DNA of 64,000 bases, taken from positions 580,380 through 644,379 of the forward strand of contig JAKMXF010000155.1 of assembly GCA_024704765.1 (NCBI GenBank), in the 5' to 3' direction. Source of the stretch: Oopsacas minuta (Eukaryota > Porifera > Hexactinellida > Lyssacinosida > Leucopsacidae). The notes under the pieces are model-generated. The model was given only the letters and a program-made list of their open reading frames with translations. It was not told the origin of the DNA and made no database searches. Made by a program: the position numbers and the translations under genes. Every line of letters starts with the position of its first letter. Position 1 is the first letter of the stretch. Below are positions 35,011 through 46,739 of the stretch, piece after piece.

Positions 35011-35130
35011 GCATATCGGGGCAGGCGCGTATCGGGGCACCCCTCTTATCGGGGCAGTAGGATGGAAATTTGTTATTCTTCAATTAAAATCAACCCCGCG
35101 TATCGGGGCGGCATTCGCGTATCGGGGCAC
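35011..35130. repeat. left subterminal array of TATCGGGGCA motifs
   Basis: Five direct copies of TATCGGGGC within 120 bp, at about 35014, 35030, 35047, 35101 and 35120, most preceded by GCG or CT and followed by A. They sit between the terminus and the transposase start at 35200. Probable transposase-binding sites and/or promoter-proximal elements (inference). Confidence 0.85.
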
Positions 35131-35199
35131 CTCGAATAGAGTTTGTTTCCTTATTGAACATATATTTGTGCCTGAAAACTTAGTATTTATATACGTACA

Positions 35200-36755
35200 A
35201 TGGCGGCTAAGCGTCATCCACTCCCAATAGAGACTCGTGCTGAAGTAATTGAACTCAGCAAGGCAGGCAAATCCGAGAGGCAAATCGCCTTGCAGGTTGG
35301 AAGTAGCAAAGGTCAGGTCGGGAGAATCCTTAGAGATCAGCGTGACAAGATCGAGAATCTCAAGGATGTTCAAGGAAACATTCCAAACAACCTCAAAAGG
35401 AGAAAGCTTGTGGACATAGCGCCAAAGTACTGCGAAATCGAGAATGCATGCGTCCTTTTTCTTGAGAGAGCCAAAGAGCATGGAATACCGGTAACAGGTC
35501 CAATGCTGCGCACTCTTGCCCTCCGTGAGGCTGAGAACTGCAACATCCAAGGGTTCTCTACTTCTGAAGGTTGGCTTGATCGAGTAAAGAGACGTCATGG
35601 GATTCATGGAAGGCACCTTAGTGGCGAGGCGGCATCGGCCAACAAAGTAGTGGTGATGAACTGGATGGAGCAGATCCCAGAGCTGATAGAAGGATACGAC
35701 CCGAAAAACATCTTTAATTGCGATGAAACGGGGCTTTACTACAAACAGACTACATCACTTTCTCTTGTAATGCCCGGTGATGCCTGTCATGGCGGTAAGG
35801 CTCAGAAGGAGCGGTTAACTTTACTAATATGCTGCTCTTGGATGGGTGAAAAAGTGAAACCACTCATCATCGGTAAATCTACCAGGCCAAGGTGCCTTCG
35901 TAGTGTCGATCTTGAGAACATGTCAGTTTCCTACAAATCACAGAAAAGTTCGTGGATGAACGGAGACATCTTTTCCTGGTGGATTAATGAATTTGAAAGC
36001 CTAATGTATCAAGCTGGCCGCAAGGTTCTGCAATTTATGGACAACGCAACTGTTCACAACATTGTAGAACAAATGGAATTCAGGGCTGTGAAGGTTGTGT
36101 TCTTCCCCAAGAACACTACTTGCAGCACCCAGCCGTGTGACGCTGGTATCATCCAGACTGTAAAGCTTCTCTATCGGAAGCAGCTGCACAATTTTATTCT
36201 CAGTGCTCTCACTCATGAATGTGGGGAAGTAGACCCGTACAAGGAAATCAATCTAGCAAGAGTGATTGTGTGGCTTTTTAGAGCTTGGCGCGACCTCAAA
36301 CCGGCAACTATCGTGAAGTGCTTCTCCCACTGTGGCTTCTCTAAAGCAGGGGATATAGTAGAGCCACAACAGACACCCCTACTGGAAACGGAGGCAGAGA
36401 CTCTGCTCTCTGCTGAGGAGGAACAGATGGAGATATTCCCCCCGTCGTGGAGCCAGAAGAATTGTTTGACAAGGTGGTGACTGAATTGAAAGACCAGCTG
36501 GAAGAAGTTTCAATTCAGGCTATTGCACCTACCGAGATTATTACTACAGAGGATGATGTGGCAGAAATTCCTAACAACAAACAGGTGCTGCAAGCACTTG
36601 AGACAATCGAGCTGTACGCTGCTGGACGTGGAGATGATGAAGTGCTGGGAGGTGGCTTCAACCTGGCATGGTATAGGCAAATTATCGAGGAAAGGGCCCA
36701 CATGGAGGCGACGCAAATCACCATTGAAGATTTCTTCAAGAAAACTAGTCTTTAG
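35200..36755 (+). pseudogene. Tigger/pogo-type transposase, single frameshift
   Basis: An N-terminal psq/CENPB-like HTH (IELSKAGKSERQIALQVGSS) is followed by a CENP-B-type second HTH (FSTSEGWLDRVKRRHGIHGR). The DDE_1 core follows: D1 in IFNCDETGLYYK, D2 in VLQFMDNATVHN, and D3 in TTCSTQPCDAGIIQTVK. At 36438-36443 a run of six Cs causes a shift. The frame ends at 36480, while the C-terminal frame (VVEPEELFDKVVTELKDQ and on to DFFKKTSL) continues to 36755. One more C would join them into about 518 residues, the usual Tigger length. The homopolymer makes a sequencing error a real alternative to inactivation. Start chosen at ATG 35200, just after the left motif array. Confidence 0.9.
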
Positions 36756-36890
36756 ATAGCATAACAGTCTCCTAGTGAACTTAGAATGTGTAGTATTCTG
36801 CGTAATTATCAGTCATATTTCAGAGTGTGTCATGATGATGTTTGTGTTCTAAATCGGTAATATTTACAAGGGTGTACAACTATTTTCCTA

Positions 36891-36972
36891 GAACCCCGCT
36901 TATCGGGGCACTCCCTCGTATCGGGGCACTTTTTGCTTGGCAAAAGGTGCCCCGATACGTGGGGTTTCACTG
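36891..36972. repeat. right subterminal motif array and terminus
   Basis: Two direct copies (CTTATCGGGGCAC and CGTATCGGGGCAC) and one inverted copy (GTGCCCCGATACG) of the same motif as on the left, ending CACTG|TA. Eight copies in the whole element. Confidence 0.85.
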
Positions 36973-36974
36973 TA

Positions 36975-39900
36975 CCTTAAAATTTAGGGTTGTGTAATAT
37001 CTAGAAAACTAGAGCCAATTCCGCAACATTAATGGTATTTTCGAATACAGCAACCCGATATACCCTAAAAACGCTCCAACAATCTGAGCTAAGAGATAGA
37101 ATTATTTTTTTGTTGACCTGTGTAATCTGTGGTTACTAGGCTAACCAATTTATGCATTCAGAATACCTTAATATATCTACGCCAGATACGGAAATTTATA
37201 TTTTAATGTTATTTCATCCATTAATTGTCACACTTTTGGCATAAAATTCTTTTTAGTAAACTGAGGTTCTATACATTCAATGTCTCCAAATTGCACTTTA
37301 AAGTGGTATTATTCGGTCGAGCCAAATTTTAATATATTGGATTTCCCTTTTTGCATCCATTGTGACAGTTTGACATTATGACTCAAGCACCCAAACGAAC
37401 ACTACTCCCCAGATAACAAACGAATTACAGGTGATTCATAATTGTTAGCATATAAAACTATAAGTTATTCGGTCAGTAGAAACTTATAGTGATTACAATT
37501 ATACTGATGTGTATTACTCAAGTCTGAATTTTTCGAATTGTATGGAGTAAATGTTGTTGACCTACGCACACAATTGATCTTGTCCAGTACTTTGTATGTG
37601 AATATTTTGTCTTTCATTCTAATCCCAATATTCTAGCGATGTGACTCTTGTTATTTGTGGCACAAAAATGAAGTTCCAATTTGTCAACGAGGTTTGCTCT
37701 AAATAATTCCAAATTGTCATACTGGGGTAATACAGACACATATAATTCAAATATATCTTCAGATTTGTTCCATTTTTGTGAATTCTATGCAATCTGCAAC
37801 TTGATCATTATATTAGCTCAATTATCTATTTAATGAGCAAAGTATGGTTAGGAAATATATAATTTGAAGAAATTCATCGATGTACTCAGTGCAATTTTCA
37901 CTAACATAGTCGAATAGTTCTTTCAGCTATATTATCGTATGCATTTCAATGGATTTACAATTGAATATTTAATGGTGTTCAAGTACTTGTGTTGGGTAGT
38001 GTATATTCTTATTTCCTACTTTGTATCAACTTGTAGCTAGTAATTACAGTAGAACCTCGTTATTACGAGCGCCAACGAACGGTAAAATTTGTTCGCTTTA
38101 TCCGGAGTTCGTGTTAACTGGAGTAATACAAATTGAATAACAATTGCAGGGACTTATTTAGGTGTACATATTTGTTTTCTTTTCCGAAAATTCCATATAA
38201 TCGTGTGCGTATTAACAAAAGTTCTACTATATCTTGTTGTTTAATGTATCTTTTCAAGTATATAGTGCTATGTGAACCTGAAATTGTTCCCACACTATGG
38301 TTTATGAAGGTTGCTCAGATTTACTTCTAAACATCTATAACTGTAAATCATTAATCATTATACCGATACTTTGAATTTATGAGGATGTCTAAGAATACAC
38401 TACAGGATTCTTTAGGCATGGTTTCATTCAAATATATGTGAATGTAATAATTTATTATCTTTAAACACTCGAATTAAACCCATTCTATTATTTTCTCTTC
38501 TATTATTATCTAGAGCACCGAGAACTCGTTCGTCTAAGGAGAAGGGGAAGATAAGTTATCACATATGCATTAAATGCATTATTGCGTCGTAGATATAATT
38601 ACACTTCCAATTTAACATGTTCAGTCTGCAAGGATATTCCTGCTGTAGTAATATTTGATGGCATTACACTTGGCACCGTTAAAACCCTTCCACTTCCATT
38701 CATAGAGGTTTATCGAAATCTGAGAATTTTTCTTTCCTAATATATTACTCTTGTAAAATGTATATGTTGTTTATTCTTGATTTCGCACTTTGCAGTTGGT
38801 GAATGAGATGTCGACTTTTCACTACTCAATTCTTTTACAGCATGTTCAGTAATAATTGCAACCTGTCTCCGCTTGATTGAATAATTCAGTGACTTTGTCA
38901 TTCAGGCAACCAAAACAATTTTCAATATTGCAAATTTATTCATTATTTCTGTCTCATGTATTCCTATCCTATCAAGTTGGGATAAGGATAAGGTTGTTCC
39001 AGAATGATGAACAGGGGATATCAAAGAGCTACTGATTTCCTGTTTGTGCTCTGCAGCAAAATTCTATAGTTATTATTCTCAAAGGATCTTACCTGTGCGC
39101 TCCATTTAATTGATGCCGTGCATCTTCACAAAGTTTCCTTCATAAATAACTCTTATGCATCTTGGAGGTGTTGACACGCGTTTCCTTTTGTGCTAGTCGC
39201 ACAATGGGCTATTTTGGGTAAACATTTCCAGTATGATATTACCTCAACAATTTATATTATAGCCGCATGAGAACCAATTCATAATATGACATAAGAGTAG
39301 AGAGGAAATTCTTACCTTTTTCTATTCAATATGCTATCTACGTAAGAAGCAAATATATATCATAATGTCTGCGGATTATGAAGTAACCTTAATAGAATTG
39401 TATTTATGTTGTACTTACCGGCCTATTGGTCTATGGCTCATGATCTGCGTATTTTATAAGGATCATGAGCTGTGTACTTAAAGTTCAAGACCTGTGAGCT
39501 TAAACGATTACGGCCGAGGTGTTGCGTTCGTAACGAAAGGACACACTTGGTTTGAACAAATCCTGCCCAAAATCGAGATTTTAGCACCTTTTTGATGGCA
39601 TAAAATCGCACATTTTCCGGCCATATTTGGTAAATAGAAATGCAAAGACGAAGACTGTGCTAACTCTTTCCAAAGAAATTTAGAATTCAATCGAACACTG
39701 CACAATCTTTACATAATTAGTTGCCACTTTTTTCTTAAATTGCCTTGGAAATTTGTCAAATTGGAGTTCCATTAAGTTAGAACTTTATTTGATAATTATT
39801 GATGTTATTTGTCACTGGGACTGGGCTGATTTAGATATTCAGCTTTCAAAAGTTGGGTAGATACCGGATTTCCTTTCCAATTTGTTTATAATTTGAAATA

Positions 39901-40569
39901 AATTCATTGAATTTTGGCACCTAATGAATATTTACTTCTAAAATCAATGAAGTGTTGATAATTTTAGTTCTAAATTGCAAAGTTTTTGAATTTTGAGAAC
40001 TTTTTTTCGAATTGTTAGTGAACCATTATTATTTGGAATAAATTTGACATAGGTAGTAGTACATTCTAATTTGGTTAGGGAAGTTATTTTCCACAAAATT
40101 GAGAGGCCGAGGCTTTCTCACTTGATAATGAGGACTACCTGGCCGAGCATCTCTTTAACAGGTCAAGACCGAAAAATGCTGCCCAAAATGGCCAAAGATG
40201 ATTGCTTCATGACAATTCAATATTCAAAATTCCTTACCTTTACGATCATGATTTGTGTACATTTTATTATATACCTAAGATAATTACTGTAAATCTGATT
40301 TAAGTTTTATGTTAATACATGTATTTGATTTCACAGTCAATGATACATTCACAAATTTATTTATGTAATATTCTGTCAATATAAGGGAATCTAGGTAGTC
40401 TGTTGTAAGGTATCATTTGTTCCCCCCAAATTCACATGGAGGTCGTCTCCAAATTTTCTTTTACTATATATTATTGGTGGACCCTCAAATCTTTGGGCCC
40501 TCCCCTATTCCATTTTAGGAAATTATGTGTGGAGCACTCCAATTTCTTTGAAGATGGACCCTCTCTGCT
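36975..40569. other. unassigned intronic/intergenic sequence with small pogo relic
   Basis: At 38047-38129 CAGTAGAACCTCGTTATTAC and GGAGTTCGTGTTAACTGGAG look like one end of a pogo/Tigger-type element (TA before it), without a visible opposite end. The rest has no recognised coding. A GC-richer stretch at 39500-39690 (GGCCGAGGTGTTGCGTTCGT) and another at 40100-40200 are unexplained. Confidence 0.35.
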
Positions 40570-40597
40570 AGAGTAGCAGAAAATTTTCTGCTACTCT
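40570..40597. repeat. perfect 28-bp palindrome
   Basis: AGAGTAGCAGAAAA is followed directly by its reverse complement with no loop. No element borders identified. I see nothing assignable in 40598-41022. Confidence 0.8.
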
Positions 40598-41022
40598 AAA
40601 TGTTAACTAGTTTTGAATCTACTAACTGTCGAGGTGTCTCGATGATCAACTAACATCTATCAATACGGTTTATACCCTTCTGGGAATTAAACACGGGATT
40701 ATGATAAAATTTTCTTATTACCTAACTATGGGTTGGATTACAAGACGGGTTGATGAGGCCAGTGCCCCAGATGCATAGTAGTCCATTTGTTCCTTATACA
40801 ATATCATTAGAATTATATACACTACCCAGTACCTACTGCTGAAGCCCTCAAATTGGCCCATTACTCGGTGAACGATGTTGCCTTATTTATCAAAATGAAA
40901 CTGGTTAAGTTACCAATATGAATACCATAATATATCTATTCCATTGTATTTTGAAGTTATTCGATTCTATAAATTCAACTGTATTATTTATACTAATACT
41001 AAGGAGATCAATCACCACAATT

Positions 41023-41139
41023 ATGTTTATTACTTTATTGATACTCGAAGTAGCAATAGTGGGGTGCGATCACGCTGAGCCAAATGCCCCCACTTCTGTG
41101 AGAGTTTATGGTGGAGGCAGGAAATATAAGGTTACATGG
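41023..41139 (+). CDS. candidate first exon: signal peptide and start of an FN3 domain
   Basis: From ATG 41023, 39 codons run to TGG|GTTGAC. Residues 1-15 (MFITLLILEVAIVGC) form a plausible signal peptide. The rest, AEPNAPTSVRVYGGGRKYKV then TW, has the P.AP..V.V...V.W pattern of a fibronectin type III A-B strand start. Local GC is clearly higher than in the surroundings. It would be a secreted or single-pass membrane protein lying in the last large intron of the WNK-like gene on the same strand. The next exon was not found, so this is tentative. Confidence 0.35.
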
Positions 41140-41490
41140 GTTGACCTATTTCCACTTAGATACTTTTCAAACATATTTTTCCACTCATTATTTTCTAATT
41201 TTCTTGTTCACATTATTTAGATATATCTAAATAACATTATACACTCCTCAGACAAATGATTCACCCACAGATAAATTTTCACGCACATAAAATATCATAA
41301 GCCATAGCCTAGCACAGTGGAGAAGAAATGGGAATTCTAGCGGAATAGGGGTTTCTATGTCTCTCACACCCACAATTTGGACTAATTGGATATGGGATTA
41401 TTACCATAAGGAACTGATTATCCTACTCCAATTTTTGTGTAATCACTTTAAGTGAGGCTATGACCAGGTTATGACCTCAATAAGAGTGTT

Positions 41491-42440
41491 CTATCTAATT
41501 AATATCCTATGTGGCATTTTCATGTATTTATTGAATCTAAATACATTTTTTTTATTGAAGTAATGCCTAGCCTGCAGAGAATGAAATAAATGATCTTGTT
41601 CGTTCTTTGGAGTGGGAGCTTTGCGATTGAGCTTGGAAATATTGCTCAATTCTTCACGGTTTGTACAAACAATCAAGAGTCTAAGATGAATGTATTTATT
41701 CCTAGTATTTAGCAGAAATGTAGTTTTTCTAGCCAACTGTCCATGATATTTTCGAATCAGCTTATTAAATGCTTCGGAAGCTTCCTCAGAAAATGCTTTC
41801 ATCCCAAAACCATAATTGCAATCTCTGTTTAACTCTGTACTATGAGCTAATAATTTATGCAGAGATGGAGTTATACTAGTCAGGGGAATTGTGCTAGTAA
41901 GAATTCATATGTTTCTCACCATAAGACTTCATACGGATTGGTATTGTATCTGACTTGGACAGAAGTTGTGACCATTTCTTACATCCAGTGTGTAAATTGT
42001 ATACCAAAAGCATGAACCAATGAGAGACGAACGTATATGAATAAAGTGGAGAATCAGGGGTAATATCAATATTAGTCAATGGTTCATGAGTCAAATCCAA
42101 CGGCTGTTGTGAAAGATGTGGTAAATTCTCTATTGTATCAACGGAAAAAATATTTCCTTTTTAGTTGTAATTGTTCTGTTAATAAGATATCCACTAATCA
42201 ATATCATGCAGCTCAATCAATGAAACAGTGCATAATTGAGATTTCCCACCAGCAGCACCAGAAAGTACACCCCACCTTTTCCCATTTACCATACTGTAGG
42301 ATACATTCACTGTTACATCCCCTTGAGGAAGAGAAATACATCCTTGTTTAACTATAGTTGTTTGTGAATTGATGTAAGTATCCATTAGAATCCAAACGTT
42401 TTCTTCGCTTTCTTTTATGGCTATGAAAACTACTGGTCGA
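41491..42440 (-). pseudogene. fragment B of unnamed transposase-like family
   Basis: Starting near 42440: RPVVFIAIKESEENVWILMD, then LPQGDVTVNVSYSMVNGKRW and a CYIC-like position decayed to LCTVS. Next is TNIDITPDSPLYSYTFVSHW (42100-41894). Last is FSEEASEAFNKLIRKYHGQL with ARKTTFLLNTRNK (41802-41491), an S-E-E-A.EA.NK...R.....RK block. The order equals that of the family I know from arthropod genomes. Several stops and shifts. Shares blocks with 21867-22480 and 57340-58060. Confidence 0.55.
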
Positions 42441-44976
42441 ACCTGAAAGTGTGAATTTGGTATTGTAATTCCCCATATTTCTGTGCCCGAAGAATTCGTT
42501 ACCGAAATTCAATTAAAGTTAAATAATAAGAAATTTGAATTCTAAGCTCTCCTCTAGTTGTTTATATATTCGATCGGCCCTGATCTATCAAGGTAATCGG
42601 ATATTCTTAAAGCTAAAAGGATATTGACAATGATTTATCCTATGAAATGTAGAAAGTAATCGAAATCTGTCTGTTTTAAAACCATTGGATATGATATACA
42701 AATTCCTACATTAAAGTGATTAAAGTTGTGCACATTTTGGAGGTCTTTGCAAGCGTAATGTAGCACGATGTGAAGCTACTAGTTTGTAAGCAGGGAACAA
42801 ACAATTGTCAACCTTTCACAACCGTTTTGAAAGAGAGTACTTCTGTTTACCAATTTCAAAGCTTTCCAATGAGGATGGTTTCCTTTTCAATACAAGTACG
42901 TTTTCCAGCATTGCCGAATGTACCATCTGAAATTATTTGTTTGCAAACGCAAGATGTGTTTCGGTCATAAGAGACTTACTAATACACGTAAAACGCTATT
43001 GTTATATTATCTACCTCCTCTATCTGTGCACTCTAGCTATGAGATTTAATAATGGAGTCAATCTAAATCCCAAACCCTTAAAGTTAATTCAGAAAGCGAA
43101 TTCCTAATCTCAGTGGATAAGTCAGCCCGAATACTGTCCTGGCGAGAGAGCATTTCTTCCTAGGTGTCTAAATCACGATTTCGAGATAAGAACCTCTACT
43201 GGATTTGGGTTCTCTAAATTTGCTCTTGATAGTTTTCAACTCGGTATCAGATAGTCTAAAAATAGGAAACAATTCTATAGATGAGGCTCTAACGGAGCGC
43301 TTAGATTTGAGAATATCATAAGCCTCACATTACCCATCATCTGTAAATCAATATCTCGAAAACATTAAATTAAGGAATATCAAATTATTCTAAAGATAGC
43401 CACGTTAGAATTCACTATATGTCTATACCAAATTTTGCAAAAACGGTATCTGTCAAATCTTTGAGGAGATTTACAATCCATCTAATAATTATGTTTAAAT
43501 GATAATCTACCTTTTTATAACACCTAAACATATGACCTTGACCCACCTCCCAAAGTTTTCTCACTGTATTGGCTAAAGAAATTGTTTCCGAACAATGGCA
43601 ATACTGTAAATTGAAATGGCACATTTAGGAAATGTGCTAGTGTTCCACTCTCTTTAATAGCATTTCGTTTTAGTAGCATTATATACAGCAATAACTAACT
43701 AGCAGAAATTACACTCATCATACTATACTTGGCGAGTTTCAACGAAGCAATATTAGGATTGCAAACTCACATTATTGTGATAGTTGAAAATTGAAATGAA
43801 GTCTCTCATTCACATCAAAATTATTTTGAATTTGGAAGTCCTACGACTTTAATAATTTGTTTTTATAGGTTTCAGACTATGCTGAATCTGATAATATAGG
43901 TCTAATCTATATTTAATATGGTAAAACTCCACCTCTATTTCCCCTAATCTTGCCACTGTGCCTCGAATACATATGGTTTCGCAAATTTTTTGGATCTGGA
44001 CTTTAGAACAAATTTTTTTATTATAGTTTCATTATTTCAGAAACGGCTCATTTTTCCGACTTAATTGATGTAATAGGATGTAGAACAACCAAATATGAAC
44101 CAATATATATAAATATATTATTGAAACGATTTCTAGTGATCATTGATCTGTTACACAATGTGATTCCTTGATTTCTTGTAGAACGGTAAAGTTGCATCAT
44201 TCATTTCAAGACGAATTTTTGAAATCAGCTAAAGATAGAATACACAAGTTTGATCGTTCTTGAGTTTCAGTAGACACCATGGATCACACATCTTTGTGAA
44301 TTTTCATTTATAACTCTATAATCCGCAAAGTAATTGTTGAATCAGAATACCACATTTGTAGTGAATAGTCGACTTCTCATACACTGATAAAATATTTTAA
44401 TATGATATCTCTTTGGTAATGTGATGTAGTCGTGAATATTTCAGAATTTATTAGTAGGGGAAATTTCAACGTAATTATCTGATGGGATATATTAGAGCAT
44501 AGCTACTATAAATCCGGTCTCACAATTACTTATGGATTATGGACCAAGGATGTGAGGTTTAACATAACTGAAAAGTGCAGATAGTGTCACGTGGTCTAAA
44601 ACATCATTACTGGATACAACCATATTCTAGATAATCAATTCGTATTCTACAGGATTATGTCTAGTCATATACATTCCTTCCGTTGAAGTATATATTTAGA
44701 ATATTGGTAGACATAATTCCTTGATTAATCTTGACGTCATAATTCTCTTCGGTTTGGTTGAGATTGTGAAAATTGTAATTGAAACTAATTCATTTAGTAA
44801 TTTTACTAAATGATAATGAGTATTATATTTATAGTAAGATACCATACCAAATATTGGTTAAATTTTGTTTAATAAATTACTTATCTATTTTCTGGAATTG
44901 ATAATTTTTCATCGTAGAGTATATCTGTTTACAACATATATATTTCGATGTGAATTATGTAGATATATTGTTCTAG
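42441..44976. other. intron before the terminal exon; unassigned
   Basis: No element borders recognised. One stretch after TTTCATTATTTCAG (44041 onward) is open for about 40 codons but does not fit the phase of its neighbours. The region ends in GATATATTGTTCTAG, the acceptor of the 44977 exon. Confidence 0.35.
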
Positions 44977-46086
44977 GACCAAGATGACTCTGTGCAAAAT
45001 TTTACATCTGGCCAAGGGAATCAGAAAATATCTAGATGTGTTCCTACAGGAAACTTTGAAGTTAGGACAATTTCATCTACTAGTTCCTCTCCTAAAATTT
45101 CTAAATCTCCACAAAAGTCTCCGAAGCTACCGTTCTTTGGAGAATTTGAAAATTCTACACAGTTCCATAAATTCCCTCACCCCAGTATTTCCGCAATTCC
45201 AAAGACTACCCAGATGGAGAACAGAATAATACATTTTAATGATTGCGATGACATTGAAAGGGGTTGTGATATAGTAGATTCACTCCCTCTCAATCATCCA
45301 CGTGACCCACAACTTGTAAAATTCTCTTCGGATTCTCGTCATTGTTCCCCACGTACTGTTAATTTTGAAATACCTAATCGTCAGTCGAAAACTTCTTATT
45401 TGGATAGGGGTACAAAAGACAAATCTAATGAGGATACATGTACCCCTACTCCATTCCATATTCCGTACAACTTTTCCAGCCCAAATTTGTGCAAATCTAC
45501 ATATGCAAACAATTCAATAATTGATCGTCATATGTCTGACGTTCTTCTACTAGCATTATTTAAGGGATTTCGAACCCCCGAATTTTGTCAATATATGTGC
45601 TCTCTCCAAGAACGACTATTAAGCCGCTCTGAAATGGATAGTAAATTATCCACCAAAAATAGACCTAAATGTGTTTTCTGTGAAGATCAATCATATAGTA
45701 TACATTCTGATGAATTTATGAATGAAGTAAATGGGATGAATGAAGTTCACAATTCAGATTTTGGGGGTATTTCACCTAACGGCGATATTCCTTTTTCTAA
45801 TGATATTGTACCACAGCAAAAACAAATAGTACCAAAACTCTGTTCTTATCTACATTTCCCAATAATAGAGCAAAAGAGTCAGAATTTTCCCTCCTGTAAT
45901 AATATCACCAGACAGGTGGATCCCCTATACAGACATTGTGTTACTCCTTCGCAATACCCACCTAATCAATGTAGATATGTTTCCTTAAAAGAAAATATAC
46001 TTCCATTAAAAGAAAATGTTCAAGAATTCTATTCATTTGGGACTAAAAGTTCTATAGAAGTTGATCCTGTTCGAAAATCCAGTTAA
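44977..46086 (+). CDS. candidate terminal coding exon of the WNK-like gene
   Basis: At 1,110 nt (369 codons plus stop) this is the longest unbroken host-like frame in the window. It begins in phase 0 after TTCTAG. The protein is low-complexity and rich in S, P, N and Q: KISKSPQKSPKLPFFGEF near the start, two CxxC-like spots (PKCVFCED), and no membrane segment. TGNFEVRTISSTSS near residue 25 resembles the GRFxV SPAK/OSR1-docking motif found in WNK C termini, but lacks the arginine. Disordered C termini are usual for WNKs. The final exon ends VDPVRKSS. No polyadenylation signal stands out nearby. Without similarity to any domain, gene membership is inferred from phase and order. Confidence 0.5.
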   Translation, partial: DQDDSVQNFTSGQGNQKISRCVPTGNFEVRTISSTSSSPKISKSPQKSPKLPFFGEFENSTQFHKFPHPSISAIPKTTQMENRIIHFNDCDDIERGCDIVDSLPLNHPRDPQLVKFSSDSRHCSPRTVNFEIPNRQSKTSYLDRGTKDKSNEDTCTPTPFHIPYNFSSPNLCKSTYANNSIIDRHMSDVLLLALFKGFRTPEFCQYMCSLQERLLSRSEMDSKLSTKNRPKCVFCEDQSYSIHSDEFMNEVNGMNEVHNSDFGGISPNGDIPFSNDIVPQQKQIVPKLCSYLHFPIIEQKSQNFPSCNNITRQVDPLYRHCVTPSQYPPNQCRYVSLKENILPLKENVQEFYSFGTKSSIEVDPVRKSS

Positions 46087-46739
46087 CAAGAGCTCCAACT
46101 GCCTGATAATAGCAATTTAAATTATACCAATACATGACTTTACACAAATATCTCCTCGAATATTATTGCAGATTCGCTAGTGCTTCAAATCTATCTTATA
46201 TCATCGAATCCAGATAGATTTCGTGATACCATAGTTAACTTTGTAATTATGCTGGGTTTTTTGCTTTTGCACCGGCTTCCATCCGACTCTGATGAATAAT
46301 CAGGGGTAGGAATCTGAAAACTTGGATTGGAGAAGTATGGGGTTGTTTCATGTCTGATCAATATATAATTTGATAGGTATTCCTGTCCTCCTAGATGTTT
46401 GCGAAAATTTTCGGAGTTGTCTATACATGACCCTTGGAACGATTTTCATTATTATATCTCATATTGTATACGGCTGATGGAAGTTTCGTGCCAGACAATT
46501 TCATTCCGAGAGTTTGTTCCCGAAATTTGGTCCTTGGAAGTAATCGAGTTTTTTTATTAGAGGCCAGATTTTCATATACAAATTTATGAAATTCTGTTTG
46601 GTGTAGATAATCAAAATTCACAATTATTAGCATTTTGCATTAGATTAGTGATTATACACAGTTCGTTTGAACATCCGATTGTGTACACTCATTTTTTGTC
46701 TTTATATTGCATGTTATCGTACTATCTCTGGTTCCCAAC
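46087..46739. other. 3' flank of terminal exon; unassigned
   Basis: Presumably 3' untranslated region if the exon is real. No clear AATAAA close to the stop. The minus-strand frame at 46421-46633 is unrecognised. Confidence 0.3.

Larger units (their letters stand above)
34999..36972 (+). mobile_element. pogo/Tigger-type element, nearly intact
   Basis: TA duplications at 34997-34998 and 36973-36974. Ends CAGTGGAACCCCGCATATCG on the left and CAGTGAAACCCCACGTATCG from the right. Length 1,974 bp. It encodes one transposase, broken only by a 1-nt difference in a C run. Both ends carry arrays of a TATCGGGGCA motif (listed separately). Good preservation and clear borders suggest recent insertion. 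Confidence 0.95.

Noticed and set aside
35080-35616. 178-codon minus-strand frame within the pogo element
   Set aside because: Antisense to the transposase and spanning the subterminal motif array. No domain on that strand.
44041-44170. Candidate exon after TTTCATTATTTCAG (TAHFSDLIDVIGCRTTK...)
   Set aside because: Its frame needs one upstream base, but the preceding candidate exon ends in phase 0. No good donor ends it and the peptide is unrecognised.
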